From NCBI GenBank assembly GCA_009760885.1, contig CM019718.1, positions 29,953,030-30,017,029 of the forward strand: a DNA stretch of 64,000 bases, written 5' to 3'. Source of the stretch: Achatina immaculata (lineage: Eukaryota; Mollusca; Gastropoda; Stylommatophora; Achatinidae). The notes below the pieces were generated by a model that was given only the letters and a program-made list of their open reading frames with translations, ran no database searches and was not told the DNA's origin. This document shows positions 52,840 through 63,605 of this stretch, in pieces; positions within the stretch are counted from its first letter, which is position 1; every line of letters starts with the position of its first letter. Position numbers and translations under genes: made by a program.

Positions 52840-53790
52840 GACAGAGCACACAGAGAACTCAGATTAAAATTATGACAGATCACACAGAGAGCTCAGAGTA
52901 ATGTTATGACAGAGCAAACAGAGAGCTCAGATAAAATCATGACAGAGCATACAGAGCGCTCATAGTGAAAGTATGACAGGGCAAACAGAGAGTTCATAGT
53001 AAAGTTTGACAGAGCATACATAGCGCCCATAGTGAAAGTATGACAGAGCACACAGAGAGCTCAGAGTAAAGTTATGACAGAGCATACAGAGCTCAGAGTA
53101 AAGTTATGACAGAGCATACAGAAAGCTCAGAGTAAAGTTATGACAGAGCATACAGAGAGCTCAGAGTAAAGTTATGACAGAGCATACAGAGAGCTCAGAG
53201 TAAAGTTATGACAGAGCATACAGAGAGCTCAGAGTAAAGTTATGACAGAGCATACAGAGAGCTCAGAGTAAAGTTATGACAGAGCATACAGAGAGCTCAG
53301 AGTAAAGTTATGACAGAGCATACAGAGAGCTCAGAGTAAAGTTATGACAGAGCATACAGAGAGCTCAGAGTAAAGTTATGACAGAGCATACAGAGAGCTC
53401 AGAGTAAAGTTATGACAGAGCATACAGAGAGCTCAGAGTAAAGTTATGACAGAGCATACAGAGAGCTCAGAGTAAAGTTATGACAGAGCATACAGAGAGC
53501 TCAGAGTAAAGTTATGACAGAGCATACAGAGAGCTCAGAGTAAAGTTATGACAGAGCATACAGAGAGCTCAGAGTAAAGTTATGACAGAGCATACAGAGA
53601 GCTCAGAGTAAAGTTATGACAGAGCACACAGAGAGCTCAGAGTAAAGTTATGACAGAGCACACAGAGAGCTCATAGTGAAGGTATGACAGGGTAAACAGA
53701 GAGCTCATAGTGAAGGTATGACAGGACAAACAAAGAGCTCATAGTGAAGGTATGACAGGACAAACAGAGAACTCATAGTGAAGGTAAGAC
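52840..53790. repeat. 34-bp tandem repeat, about 28 copies
   Basis: Units GAGAGCTCAGAGTAAAGTTA... of 34 bp. The core (53040-53660) is almost perfectly uniform and both edges are diverged, a pattern of recent central amplification. It shares GAGCTCA with the two arrays before it. Confidence 0.97.
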
Positions 53791-53954
53791 TTAATCAAGA
53801 AGATGGAAGAATGACAGGAAACGAAACATCCAAAACTGATAAGTCGTGAGCCGTGAACCTCAGATCAGATTCAAGACATTCGCACGCGTCTTATTCTGCG
53901 GTCCTGATATACTGACGTGTAAGCAGTGCATCATTTGGGGTATAAGAGTAGATA

Positions 53955-54285
53955 TCTTAGAACAGAATACATCTTTGTGGAGGTGATAGTGCGTCCCAAA
54001 TCACAGCTAGAACACATCTTTGTGGAGGTGATGGTGCGTCCCAAATCACAGCTAGAACACATCTTTGTGGAGGTGATGGTGCGTCCCAAATCACAGCTAG
54101 AACACATCTTTGTGGAGGTGATAGTGCGTCCCAAATCACAGCTAGAACACATCTTTGTGGAGGTGATGGTGCGTCCCAAATCACAGCTAGAACACATCTT
54201 TGTGGAGGTGATGGTGCGTCCCAAATCACAGCTAGAACACATCTTTGTGGAGGTGATAGTGTGTCCCAAATCACAGCTGTCATAA
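53955..54285. repeat. 45-bp tandem repeat, about 7 copies
   Basis: Units AGAACACATCTTTGTGGAGG... of 45 bp with GATGGTG/GATAGTG alternation. Confidence 0.96.
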
Positions 54286-54479
54286 TCTTATGTAGGAAAG
54301 TTTTCAATGCTGACTCAAACATTTCAGAGTATACGGGAATAATTAAGCTTCTGGAACCATTTCAACGTTTCTTCCTGGTTTTTCCGGCCTGGTAGCATAG
54401 TGTTGGACTGCCAAGCCCTCGTAGAGACAAATACGGCAATAAAGTACCACATTCAATGATTCATGTGGTTCACGGTACC

Positions 54480-55075
54480 ACATTCAATGAACCACATGGT
54501 TTGAACTCACAATTCAGTTACACTTATCATTCCCCTCTTCCACAATCATATTCCTTCTGCACTAAGTTCCATTCCGTTCTCATTTGTAGCACGTAGTTCA
54601 GAACCTCCTTACAACATCAGATTACAACCCCTCTGCACCAACTATAATCATCTATTCCACCTTCTCCCGGCTAGATTACCATCGTATCACTATCTCCCCT
54701 TTTCACAGTCCCACCCCACCCCCACCCCACCCCCCCATTTACGACCCATCTATCACACATCACAAGTCTCCATTTAAACATTCTCTACATTCCACCACAC
54801 GCACTTCCAAACACAGCTTCTTACAAGTCATAAGCAAGTGCTCCATTTATTTATTCTGTTTTTTTTTTCACTCTTGCTTTTTACATAGCATTCGTCTGAA
54901 ATTATATTTTATCTACTTTCTCTATTCTTTGTCCTATGTGTTTTTGTATGATTAAGGTTCACACCGAAATGTCACAACTGTGTACTCGTTAAGTAATAAA
55001 GCTGTTCCTACTTTCTTTCTAGTTTATACATTTTGTTATCACAGCTTTACTGCAGTGGCTTCGTGTATAGTTGTA
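54480..55075 (+). mobile_element. Penelope-like element, 3' tail
   Basis: The start AACCACATGGTTTGAACTCA corresponds to the C-terminal end of the copy at 10525-11515 (GAACCACAAGGTTTGAACTC). The tail (CTCCATTTAAACATTCTCTA, TGATTAAGGTTCACACCGAA, AATAAAGCTGTTCCTACTTT) follows the same order over about 550 bp. A CCCCACCC run at 54712-54737 is a local expansion. No coding part remains. Confidence 0.75.
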
Positions 55076-55084
55076 TACTTAGTT

Positions 55085-55394
55085 TTATATGTGCTATAGA
55101 TAATGGACAGCAAAAATAACTAATGAAGAATGTATGAGAAGAGCTGGAGAGACAAAAAACCTTGTCAAAAAGATAAGAGAGAGAGACAATGTACTTTCAT
55201 AGGACATGCAATGAGAAGAGGGGGCATTGAAAATATTATAACAACAGGAAAATAGAGGGAAGAAGATCAAGAGAAATGATACTGGACAGTCTGACGGGAT
55301 GGTGTGAGAGAAGATCACCAACTGAGCTGATGGCCTGCATGAAGGATCGGATACTCTGGAGAAGCATAATAGCCAATGCCAGTCGGCACGGCAC

Positions 55395-55426
<32 letters not shown>

Positions 55427-55445
55427 AGATAGATAGATAGATAAT
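55085..55445 (+). pseudogene. LINE group A, 3' fragment
   Basis: [39 protein letters not shown] and the 3' end match 17525-17835. It ends in (GAT)n then (GATA)n at 55387-55442, a short-repeat tail like that at 17830. Confidence 0.9.
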
Positions 55446-55559
55446 GTAGCAACGCAACTTCCAGATAATAAGGGCACCTAATTCAGCCATTACATTACCA
55501 CAAAATATCCTCAATTATTTTTCAGCAGTTTCCAAATGGCCCTCCATCAATCAATCAAG

Positions 55560-55975
55560 TGCCGTGCCGCGTGGCGTAGACGATCATTTCTCTCCACAAT
55601 TCCCTGTCTTTAGACTTGATTATGAGATCCGCCGGTGACTTTCTTCCTAGCCACACTGATAACCCATCCGGTAACTTTTCTCTCTGTCTTCCTTTGTCTC
55701 TTCTTCTCTCAGTTTTTACAGTTGCCACAGTGTGTTCCAATTTTCCTCTTCTCAGAAAATGTCCTACGAATCTCGGTTGTCTGCCTCTGGTCTTTGCTGT
55801 AATGTGCCTTTTAACTCTAGCCTCTCTTATGACTTCTTCGTTGGTTTTCTTAGCTGTCCATGGTACCTTCAACATCCTTCTTATGAACCACATTTCCATG
55901 GAAATCTCTATGGTTTTTCTATAATATTTTCGTTATGGCTCTCTTTAAACAAGAGATAGAGACAAGTAAGAGTTC
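55560..55975 (-). pseudogene. LINE group A-like C-terminal fragment
   Basis: A 114-codon minus frame: [60 protein letters not shown], ending ATRHGT. Same group as 18420-19500 but without the internal tandem expansion, so it shows the ancestral form. Confidence 0.88.
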
Positions 55976-56105
55976 TAGATGGTTTCCTTATAGAGTTCTA
56001 GATGGTGTCCTTATAACACTGTCATTGTAGCTCTCTACAAGTAAGATATAGAGTTCTAGATAGCTTCCTTATAATACTGTCGTTGTAGCTCTCCACAAGC
56101 AAGAT
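55960..56105. repeat. ~58-bp tandem repeat, left part
   Basis: Units AGATATAGAGTTCTAGATGG...CATTGTAGCTCTCTACAAG. Continues at 56563-56745 after a LINE insertion. Confidence 0.85.
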
Positions 56106-56562
56106 CTCTCTCTCTCTCTGAACCTTAAGTGCCCAGGGCACATGGGGCTTCCACAAGGGTTTTCCACAAATGCCTGTCTTTCGCCTTTTTTTCTGCTCTT
56201 GCCCAGGTGAGCCCTCTATTGCTCAACATCCTTTCTGTTGTTCTTCTCCATGTCTCTTTTGGTCTACCCTTACTTCTGCTCCCCTGTGGTGTCCATCTTA
56301 GTGCTATTTTTGGTAGTGAGTTGTCAGTCATTCGGAGCACATGTCCCAACCATCGCCAGCGTCTTTCCTCAATAATTGTTGTCAGTGGTTTCATCTGCAT
56401 TTCTGCCAATAAGATGTTATTTCTTATGGTGTTTGGCCAAAATATTTTTTTAATTCTACGTAAACATTTAGTCTGGAAAGAATTCAACTTGTTTTCTATG
56501 GTTTTGGTGATTTTCCAGCATTCACTTCCATAGAGTAGTACACTTAGAACATTACTCTTAAA
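56106..56562 (-). pseudogene. LINE group C, copy 3, 5'-truncated, recent
   Basis: Nearly identical to copy C1 over its whole length (120-codon minus frame NSFQTKCLRRIKKIFWPNTI...). The (AGAG)n tail and an exact 11-bp target duplication ACAAGCAAGAT (56095-56105 and 56563-56573) define the insertion. Confidence 0.95.
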
Positions 56563-56745
56563 ACAAGCAAGATATAGAGTTCTAGATGGTTTCCATATAA
56601 CACTGTCATTGTAGGTCTCTATAAGTAAGATATAGAGTTCTAGATAGTTTCCTTATAACACTGTCATTGTAGGTCTCTAAAAGTAAGATATAGAGTTCTA
56701 GATGGTTTCTCGTTATAGCTCTCTACATGTAAGATATAACATCCT
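56563..56745. repeat. ~58-bp tandem repeat, right part
   Basis: Same unit as 55960-56105; the two parts were one array before the LINE landed. Confidence 0.85.
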
Positions 56746-56904
56746 AAGGTAATCTTCTACAGCTTGTGAAAGATATTGCGGGTGCCATTTATCCAAGTTG
56801 ATCTCTGGAGCGGTTTTGCTTAAATCTGGGCCCCTGCTGTTGGCACATCTTTATAGTGCTCCAAGAAAAATCCCGGACATTTTCCTTCAGCCTGGCCAAA
56901 GAGG

Positions 56905-57865
56905 CACATTATCACGTATTTCTCATGATGATGTAGTCACCACATATTTCTTATGATGATGTAGTCATCACATATTTCTTATAATGATGTAGTCACCACA
57001 TATTTATTATAATGATGTAGTCACCACGTATTTCTCATGATAATGTAGTTACCACATATTTCTTATGATAATGTAGTCACCACATATTTCTCATGATAAT
57101 GTAGTCACCGTATATTTCTTATGATGATGTAGTCACCACATATTTCTTATGATGATGTAGTTACCACATATTTCTTATGATAATGCAGTCACCACATATT
57201 TCTTATAATGATGTAGTCACCACATATTTCTTATGATAATGCAGTCACCACGTATTTCTCATGATAATGTAGTCACCACATATTTCTTATGATGATGTAG
57301 TTACCACATATTTCTCATGATAATGTAGTCACCACATATTTCTTATGATAATGCAGTCACCACGTATTTCTCATGATAATGTAGTCACCACATATTTCTT
57401 ATGATAATGTAGTCACCACATATTTCTTATGATAATGTAGTCACCACATATTTCTTATGATAATGTAGTCACCACATATTTCTTATGATAATGTAGCCAC
57501 CACGTATTTCTCATGATGATGTAGTCACCATATATTTCTTATGATAATGTAGTCACCATATATTTCTTATGATGATGTAGTCACCACATATTTCTCATGA
57601 TAATGTAATCACCACATATTTCTTATAATGATGTAGTCACCACATATTTCTTATGATGATGTAGTCACCACATATTTCTTATAATAATGTAGTCACCACA
57701 TATTTCTTATAATAATGTAGTCACCACATATTTCTTATGATAATGTAGTCACCACGTATTTCTTATGATGATGTAGTCACCACATATTTCACATGATGAT
57801 GTAGTCACCACATATTTCACATGATGATGTAGTCACCACATATTTCACATGATGATGTAGTCGAC
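56905..57865. repeat. 28-bp minisatellite array
   Basis: About 34 units of 28 bp (GTAGTCACCACATATTTCTT...), with ATGATGAT/ATGATAAT/ATAATGAT and TTCTT/TTCTC variants. Confidence 0.96.
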
Positions 57866-58184
57866 CCATAAACGTATATCCCGGCGTCCGTTCTGTGTCC
57901 GCAAGGGATTCAACATAGCTGCTTGTTATCTGACATGTGTACTGTGTGTCAAAGTCATCGGAGCGTCAAGTGCCAGTTCCACTGACAGAGTAGGAGAAAC
58001 AGTAGCTGTAGCAGCAAGTCTAGCTGTAGCTGTAGCTGTAGTTGTATGATACACGATCATGAGCTGTGACATAGTACTAGCAGTGCAAGGAATCTTTCTC
58101 GTCCGGTGAAGAGTCTCGGGGCAGTCAGTACAAAAGTCGAGTCAAGTGATTCAATAAGTAATTGATACAACAGAGAACGTGGTT
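57866..58184. other. Unique spacer between arrays
   Basis: About 320 bp without tandem repetition apart from a TAGCTG hexamer run (58020-58042). No gene seen. Confidence 0.5.
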
Positions 58185-60320
58185 GAAGTGGCTGCTGCCT
58201 GGTGGTTTATGTGGCTGCTGCCTGGTGGTTTATGTGGCTGCTGCCTGGTGGTTTATGTGGCTGCTGCCTGGTGGTTTTTGTGGTGTTTGCCTTGTCGTTT
58301 ATGTGGCTGCTGCCTGGTGGTTTATGTGGCTGCTGCCTGGTGGTTTATGTGGCTGCTGCCTGGTGGTTTATGTGGCTGCTGCCTGGTGGTTTATGTGGCT
58401 GCTGCCTGGTGGTTTTTGTGGTGTTTGCCTTGTCGTTTATGTGGCTGCTGGTGGTTTATGTGGCTGCTGCCTGGTGGTTTTTGTGGTGTTTGCCTTGTCG
58501 TTTATGTGGCTGCTGCCTGGTGGTTTATGTGGCTGCTGCCTGGTGGTTTTTGTGGTGTTTGCCTTGTCGTTTATGTGGCTGCTGCCTGGTGGTTTATGTG
58601 GCTGCTGCCTGGTGGTTTATGTGGCTGCGCCTAGTGGTTTATGTGGCTGCTGCCTGGTGGTTTTTGTGGCTTTTGCCTTGTCGTTTATGTGGCTGCTGCC
58701 TGGTGGTTTATGTGGCTGCTGCCTGGTGGTTTATGTGGCTGCGCCTAGTGGTTTTTGTGGTTTTTGCCTGGTGGTTTATGTGGCTGCTGCCTAGTGGTTT
58801 TTGTGGTTTTTGCCTGGTGGTTTATGTGGCTGCTGCCTGGTGGTTTATGTGGCTGCTGCTGGTGGTTTATGTGGCTGCTGCCTGGTGGTTTTTGTGGCTT
58901 TTGCCTTGTCGTTTATGTGGCTGCTGCCTGGTGGTTTATGTGGCTGCTGCCTGATGGTTTATGTGGCTGCTGCCTGGTGGTTTATGTGGCTGCTGCCTGG
59001 TGGTTTATGTGGCTGCTGCCTGATGGTTTATGTGGCTGCTGCCTGGTGGTTTATGTGGCTGCTGCCTGGTGGTTTATGTGGCTGCTGCCTGGTGGTTTAT
59101 GTGGCTGCTGCCTGATGGTTTATGTGGCTGCTGCCTGATGGTTTATGTGGCTGCTGCCTGGTGGTTTATGTGGCTGCTGCCTGGTTTTATGTGGCTGCTG
59201 CCTGGTGGTTTATGTGGCTGCTGCCTGGTGGTTTATGTGGCTGCTGCCTGATGGTTTATGTGGCTGCTGCCTGGTGGTTTATGTGGCTGCTGCCTGATGG
59301 TTTATGTGGCTGCTGCCTGGTGGTTTATGTGGCTGCTGCCTGGTGGTTTATGTGGCTGCTGCCTGATGGTTTATGTGGCTGCTGCCTGGTGGTTTATGTG
59401 GCTGCTGCCTGGTGGTTTATGTGGCTGCTGCCTGGTGGTTTATGTGGCTGCTGCCTGATGGTTTATGTGGCTGCTGCCTGATGGTTTATGTGGCTGCTGG
59501 TGGTTTATGTGGCTGCTGGTGGTTTATGTGGCTGCTGCCTGGTGGTTTATGTGGCTGCTGCCTGGTGGTTTATGTGGCTGCTGCCTGATGGTTTATGTGG
59601 CTGCTGCCTGGTGGTTTATGTGGCTGCTGCCTGATGGTTTATGTGGCTGCTGCCTGGTGGTTTATGTGGCTGCTGCCTGGTGGTTTATGTGGCTGCTGCC
59701 TGATGGTTTATGTGGCTGCTGCCTGGTGGTTTATGTGGCTGCTGCCTGGTGGTTTATGTGGCTGCTGCCTGGTGGTTTATGTGGCTGCTGCCTGGTGGTT
59801 TATGTGGCTGCTGCCTGGTGTTTTATGTGGCTGCCGCCTGGTGGTTTATGTGGCTGCTGCCTGATGGTTTATGTGGCTGCTGCCTGGTGGTTTTTGTGGC
59901 TTTTGCCTTGTCGTTTATGTGGCTGCTGCCTGATGGTTTATGTGGCTGCTGCCTGGTGGTTTATGTGGCTGCTGCCTGGTGGTTTATGTGGCTGCTGCCT
60001 GGTTGTTTATGTGGTTGTTGTCTGGTGGTTTATGTGGCTGCTGCCTAGTGGTTTTTGTGGCTTTTGCCTGGTTGTTTATGTGGCTGTTGTCCGGTGGTTT
60101 ATGTGGCTGCTGCCTAGTGGTTTTTGTGGCTTTTGCCTGGTTGTTTATGTGGTTGTTGTCTGGTGGTTTATGTGGCTAGTGCCCAGTTGTTTTTGTGACT
60201 TTTGCCTGATGGTTTATGTAACTGCTGTCTGGTGCTTTATGTAACTGCTGCCTGGTTGTTTATGTGGCTGTTGCCTGGTGGTTTATGCGACTGCTGCCTG
60301 GTGGTTTATATGTCTCCTGA
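58185..60320. repeat. 23-bp minisatellite array (2.1 kb)
   Basis: About 90 units of 23 bp (GGCTGCTGCCTGGTGGTTTA...). Variants (TGATGG, TTTTTGTGG, CCTTGTCG, TAGTGG, and 18- to 20-bp shortened units) occur in ordered groups. All plus frames are open and read WWFMWLLPGGLCGCCLVVYV in rotation because 23 is not a multiple of 3. The minus strand is rich in CCACCA/CAGGCAGCAGCC. The largest array in the window. Confidence 0.97.
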
Positions 60321-60634
60321 CTGCTGCGTGTCCCAACATCAAGTGAGTACTTATCTTCGTTGAACAACAAACTCCTGTTCACTCGGTGGCGTAACATTTC
60401 CAGTCCTTGCAATGGCGATAACAGTATTTCACCACCTTTTTTTTTAAATCTCAGATAGCTTTATGGGGAGGGTGGGGGTTCGAGGCCGAAGGTTTTCTCT
60501 GCTTTAATGGTGAGCCAGGAGAGCTTAGATGTGCCCCCGGTGGATGAAATCAGATAGGCAGAAAGGGGTGAAGGGGGGGGGGAGTGGGGTAGAGTTTGGC
60601 ACTGGTCTAGAACATTTTCTCTACAAGGCTCCGC

Positions 60635-61615
60635 TTCTCAGCACTGACTTAGTGCCACAAAGACAGCACCTTCATGTCAGCACTGACTTAGTGCCACAAA
60701 GACAGCACCTTCATGTCAGCACTGACTTAGTGCCACAAAGACAGCACCTTCATGTCAGCACTGACTTAGTGCCACAAAGACAGCACCTTCATGTCAGCAC
60801 TGACTTAGTGCCACAAAGACAGCACCTTCATGTCTGCACTGTCTTATTGCCACAAAGACAGCACTTTCATTTCTGCCCTGACTTAGTGCCACAAAGACAG
60901 CACCTTCATGTCTGAGATGACTTACTACCACAAAGACAGCACCTTCATGTCTGAGATGACTTACTACCACAAAGACAGCACCTTCATGTCTGAGATGACT
61001 TACTGCCACAAAGACAGCACCTTCATGTCTGAGATGACTTACTGCTACAAAGACAGCACCTTCATGTCTGAGATGACTTACTGCCACAAAGACAGCACCT
61101 TCATGTCTGAGATGACTTACTACCACAAAGACAGCACCTTCATGTCTGAGATGACTTACTGCTACAAAGACAGCACCTTCATGTCTGAGATGACTTACTG
61201 CCACAAAGACAGCACCTTCATGTCTGAGATGACTTACTGCTACAAAAACAGCACCTTCATGTCTGAGATGACTTACTGCCACAAAGACAGCATCTTCATG
61301 TCTGAGATGACTTACTGCCACAAAGACAGCTCCTTCATGTCTGAGATGACTTACTGCCACAAAGACAGCACCTTCATGTCTGAGATGACTTACTACCACA
61401 AAGACAGCACCTTCATGTCTGAGATGACTTAGTGCCACAAAGACAGCACTTTCATGTCTGAGCTGACAGTGCCACAAAGACAGCACCTTTATGTCTGAGC
61501 TGACAGTGCCACAAAGACAGCACTTTCATGTCCAAGCTGACTTATTGCCACAAAGACAGCACCTTCATGTCTGAGCTGACTTAGTGCCACAAAGACAGCA
61601 CCTTCATGTCTGTGA
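60635..61615. repeat. 39-bp minisatellite array
   Basis: About 25 units of 39 bp in two blocks: GCACTGACTTAGTGCCACAA... (60635-60900) and GAGATGACTTACTGCCACAA... (60908-61430), with a mixed tail to 61615. 39 is 13 codons, so both strands are open (MSEMTYCHKDSTF; HLRHEGAVFVAVS). Confidence 0.97.
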
Positions 61616-61618
61616 TAT

Positions 61619-61682
61619 GCTTCTTCTTCTTTTTCTTCTTCTTCTTCTTCTTCTTCTTCTTCTTCTTCTTCTTCTTCTTCCA
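61619..61682. repeat. (TTC)n microsatellite
   Basis: About 20 TTC triplets; the minus strand reads poly-Glu. It directly follows the 39-bp array. Confidence 0.96.
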
Positions 61683-62046
61683 AATTCTCCCTTTCTACGC
61701 TGACTAGGTCGTTACTTCCTGATGGAACGTTATTTTCATCATGATGATGATGATGATCACAAACATGGTTTAAGTCTATCGTGTAGTTTTCTGATTATCC
61801 ATTTTGTATACACATCCAACTTGTGCAGATGGTTGTTGGTGCCGGGAAGAGTCAGACAAATTCCCCCTCCACCCCCCCCCCCCCCAACCACCATTACAAC
61901 TACCGCCACCCCTCAACCCACAAGAGGGAAAACTGATCATGTTCTATGTTCTTAAGATCAATTGTTTATATAAAACTTGCAAAGAGAAAGAAGGATAGTA
62001 ACGACAGACTGCTCTGATTTGATACCCCTGCCAGGCCACGCCTACA

Positions 62047-62292
62047 ATGGCCACCGAACCTAACATCTGCCAATCACAAGTTGCGTACATTTATAGTACG
62101 AACTTCTGGAGCCCCTTGCTAGCTTCGCCCGGACTGCGAACAATATCGCTTAGTGACAGGAATCTGTTAATCTCTACAGAAACAAAGAACCATAACCGTC
62201 GCTTGTTGACCAATGTTTTGTTTCCAGCTGTCCACAAACTTGTTGAAGATCTTCTAGTATTTCGTTTTTCTGCTGTAAAAACTCTACGATGA
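62047..62292 (+). CDS. Small open frame, 81 aa, unknown
   Basis: ATG in a good context (TACAATGGC) after 60 bp of moderately GC-rich sequence. The product (MATEPNICQSQVAYIYSTNF...VHKLVEDLLVFRFSAV) has no domain I recognise. An AATAAA lies about 17 bp after the stop. No conserved motif, so it may be chance; the poly(A) signal and start context are the only support. Confidence 0.25.
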   Translation: MATEPNICQSQVAYIYSTNFWSPLLASPGLRTISLSDRNLLISTETKNHNRRLLTNVLFPAVHKLVEDLLVFRFSAVKTLR

Positions 62293-62644
62293 GAGTTTGA
62301 ATTTCTAATAAACATCTCATATTTTCATGTCTCTTGTTTCTGCATTACGAGATTGTGACAGATCTGCAACAGACTGATGATGTGTAAGTGTGACTGATTG
62401 TGTGAGTAATAATGTGGTTGCCATTGCTCATTTGCTGCAGTTGAATTAGTTGTTCCTTTGCAGGCAATTTCAGTTGACACGTGGCACAATCTACGCACAG
62501 CTGTTCTGTATTTTCATCTCTAGACGCTAATTACAAATCAGTCACTTCTGTTTCCTTGAGCAAATCATCGAACATATTCTCCGCTGCTCTTGAGTTCTAT
62601 AAGCGCTGTTGGTAGCCTCGATACAGCAGTTACTATCCCCAAAT
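62293..62644. other. No gene recognised
   Basis: Unique sequence between the small open frame and the next array. Nothing recognised. Confidence 0.4.
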
Positions 62645-63415
62645 CGCCATACTTGACCTTTGATATGTTTAGTTACAGATGGAAGACTTGACCTTTGATA
62701 TGTTTAGTTACAGATGGAAGACTTGACCTTTGATATGTTTAGTTACAGATGGAAGACTTGACCTTTGATATGTTTAGTTACAGATGGAAGACTTGACCTT
62801 TGATATGTTTAGTTACAGATGGAAGACTTGACCTTTGATATGTTTAGTTACAGATGGAAGACTTGACCTTTGATATGTTTAGTTACAGATGGAAGACTTG
62901 ACCTTTGATATGTTTAGTTACAGATGGAAGACTTGACCTTTGATATGTTTAGTTACAGATGGAAGACTTGACCTTTGATAGTTTAGTTACAGATGGAAGA
63001 CTTGACCTTTGATATGTTTAGTTACAGATGGAAGACTTGACCTTTGATAGTTTAGTTATAGATGGAAGACTTGACCTTTGATAGTTTAGTTACAGATGGA
63101 AGACTTGACCTTTGATATGTTTAGTTACAGATGGAAGACATGACCTTTGATAGTTTAGTTATAGATGGAAGACTTGACCTTTGATAGTTTAGTTACAGAT
63201 GGAAGACTTGACCTTTGATAGTTTAGTTACAGATGGAAGACTTGACCTTTGATAGTTTAGTTATAGATGGAAGACTTGACCTTTGATAGTTTAGTTATAG
63301 ATGGAAGACTTGACCTTTGATATGTTTAGTTACAGATGGAAGACTTGACCTTTGATAGTTTAGTTACAGATGGAAGACTTGACCTTTGATAGTTTAGTTA
63401 CAGATGGAAGACTGT
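62645..63415. repeat. 33/35-bp minisatellite array
   Basis: About 23 units (GACTTGACCTTTGATATGTT...). The first nine are 35 bp and identical; after that, 33-bp units lacking TG (GATAGTTTAG) mix with 35-bp ones. Confidence 0.96.
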
Positions 63416-63459
63416 TGACGTGATGTAACATGAAAGAACTGGAAATGATGTACCCATCT

Positions 63460-63605
63460 GTAAATAAGTAAGAGAAATGACGAGTGCGATAAAACTGGTT
63501 CTAGTAACTGAAACTGATGGAGGTGCATGGTTCCGTTTTACAAAATAAAAATTTAAAAAATTAAAAGTGAGGAAAAATGGTAGAAACAAGAACGACGGAA
63601 AGTAA
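63460..63605. repeat. Fragment related to the inverted element at 1517
   Basis: ATAAAACTGGTTCTAGTAAC and TTCCGTTTTACAAAA match, with changes, the outer ends at 1525-1590 and 21420-21500. A dispersed mobile family. Confidence 0.55.

Noticed and set aside
58162..60244. Many plus-strand frames up to 259 codons rich in Trp, Cys, Leu and Val (WWFMWLLPGG).
   Set aside because: Translation of the 23-bp minisatellite; all three frames are equally open, which real genes do not show.
60794..61486. Frames on both strands over the 39-bp array (230 and 174 codons).
   Set aside because: The unit is 13 codons, so open frames follow from repeat length. Start-like ATGs are in the unit itself.
61489..61683. 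Poly-Glu frame on the minus strand.
   Set aside because: (TTC)n microsatellite.
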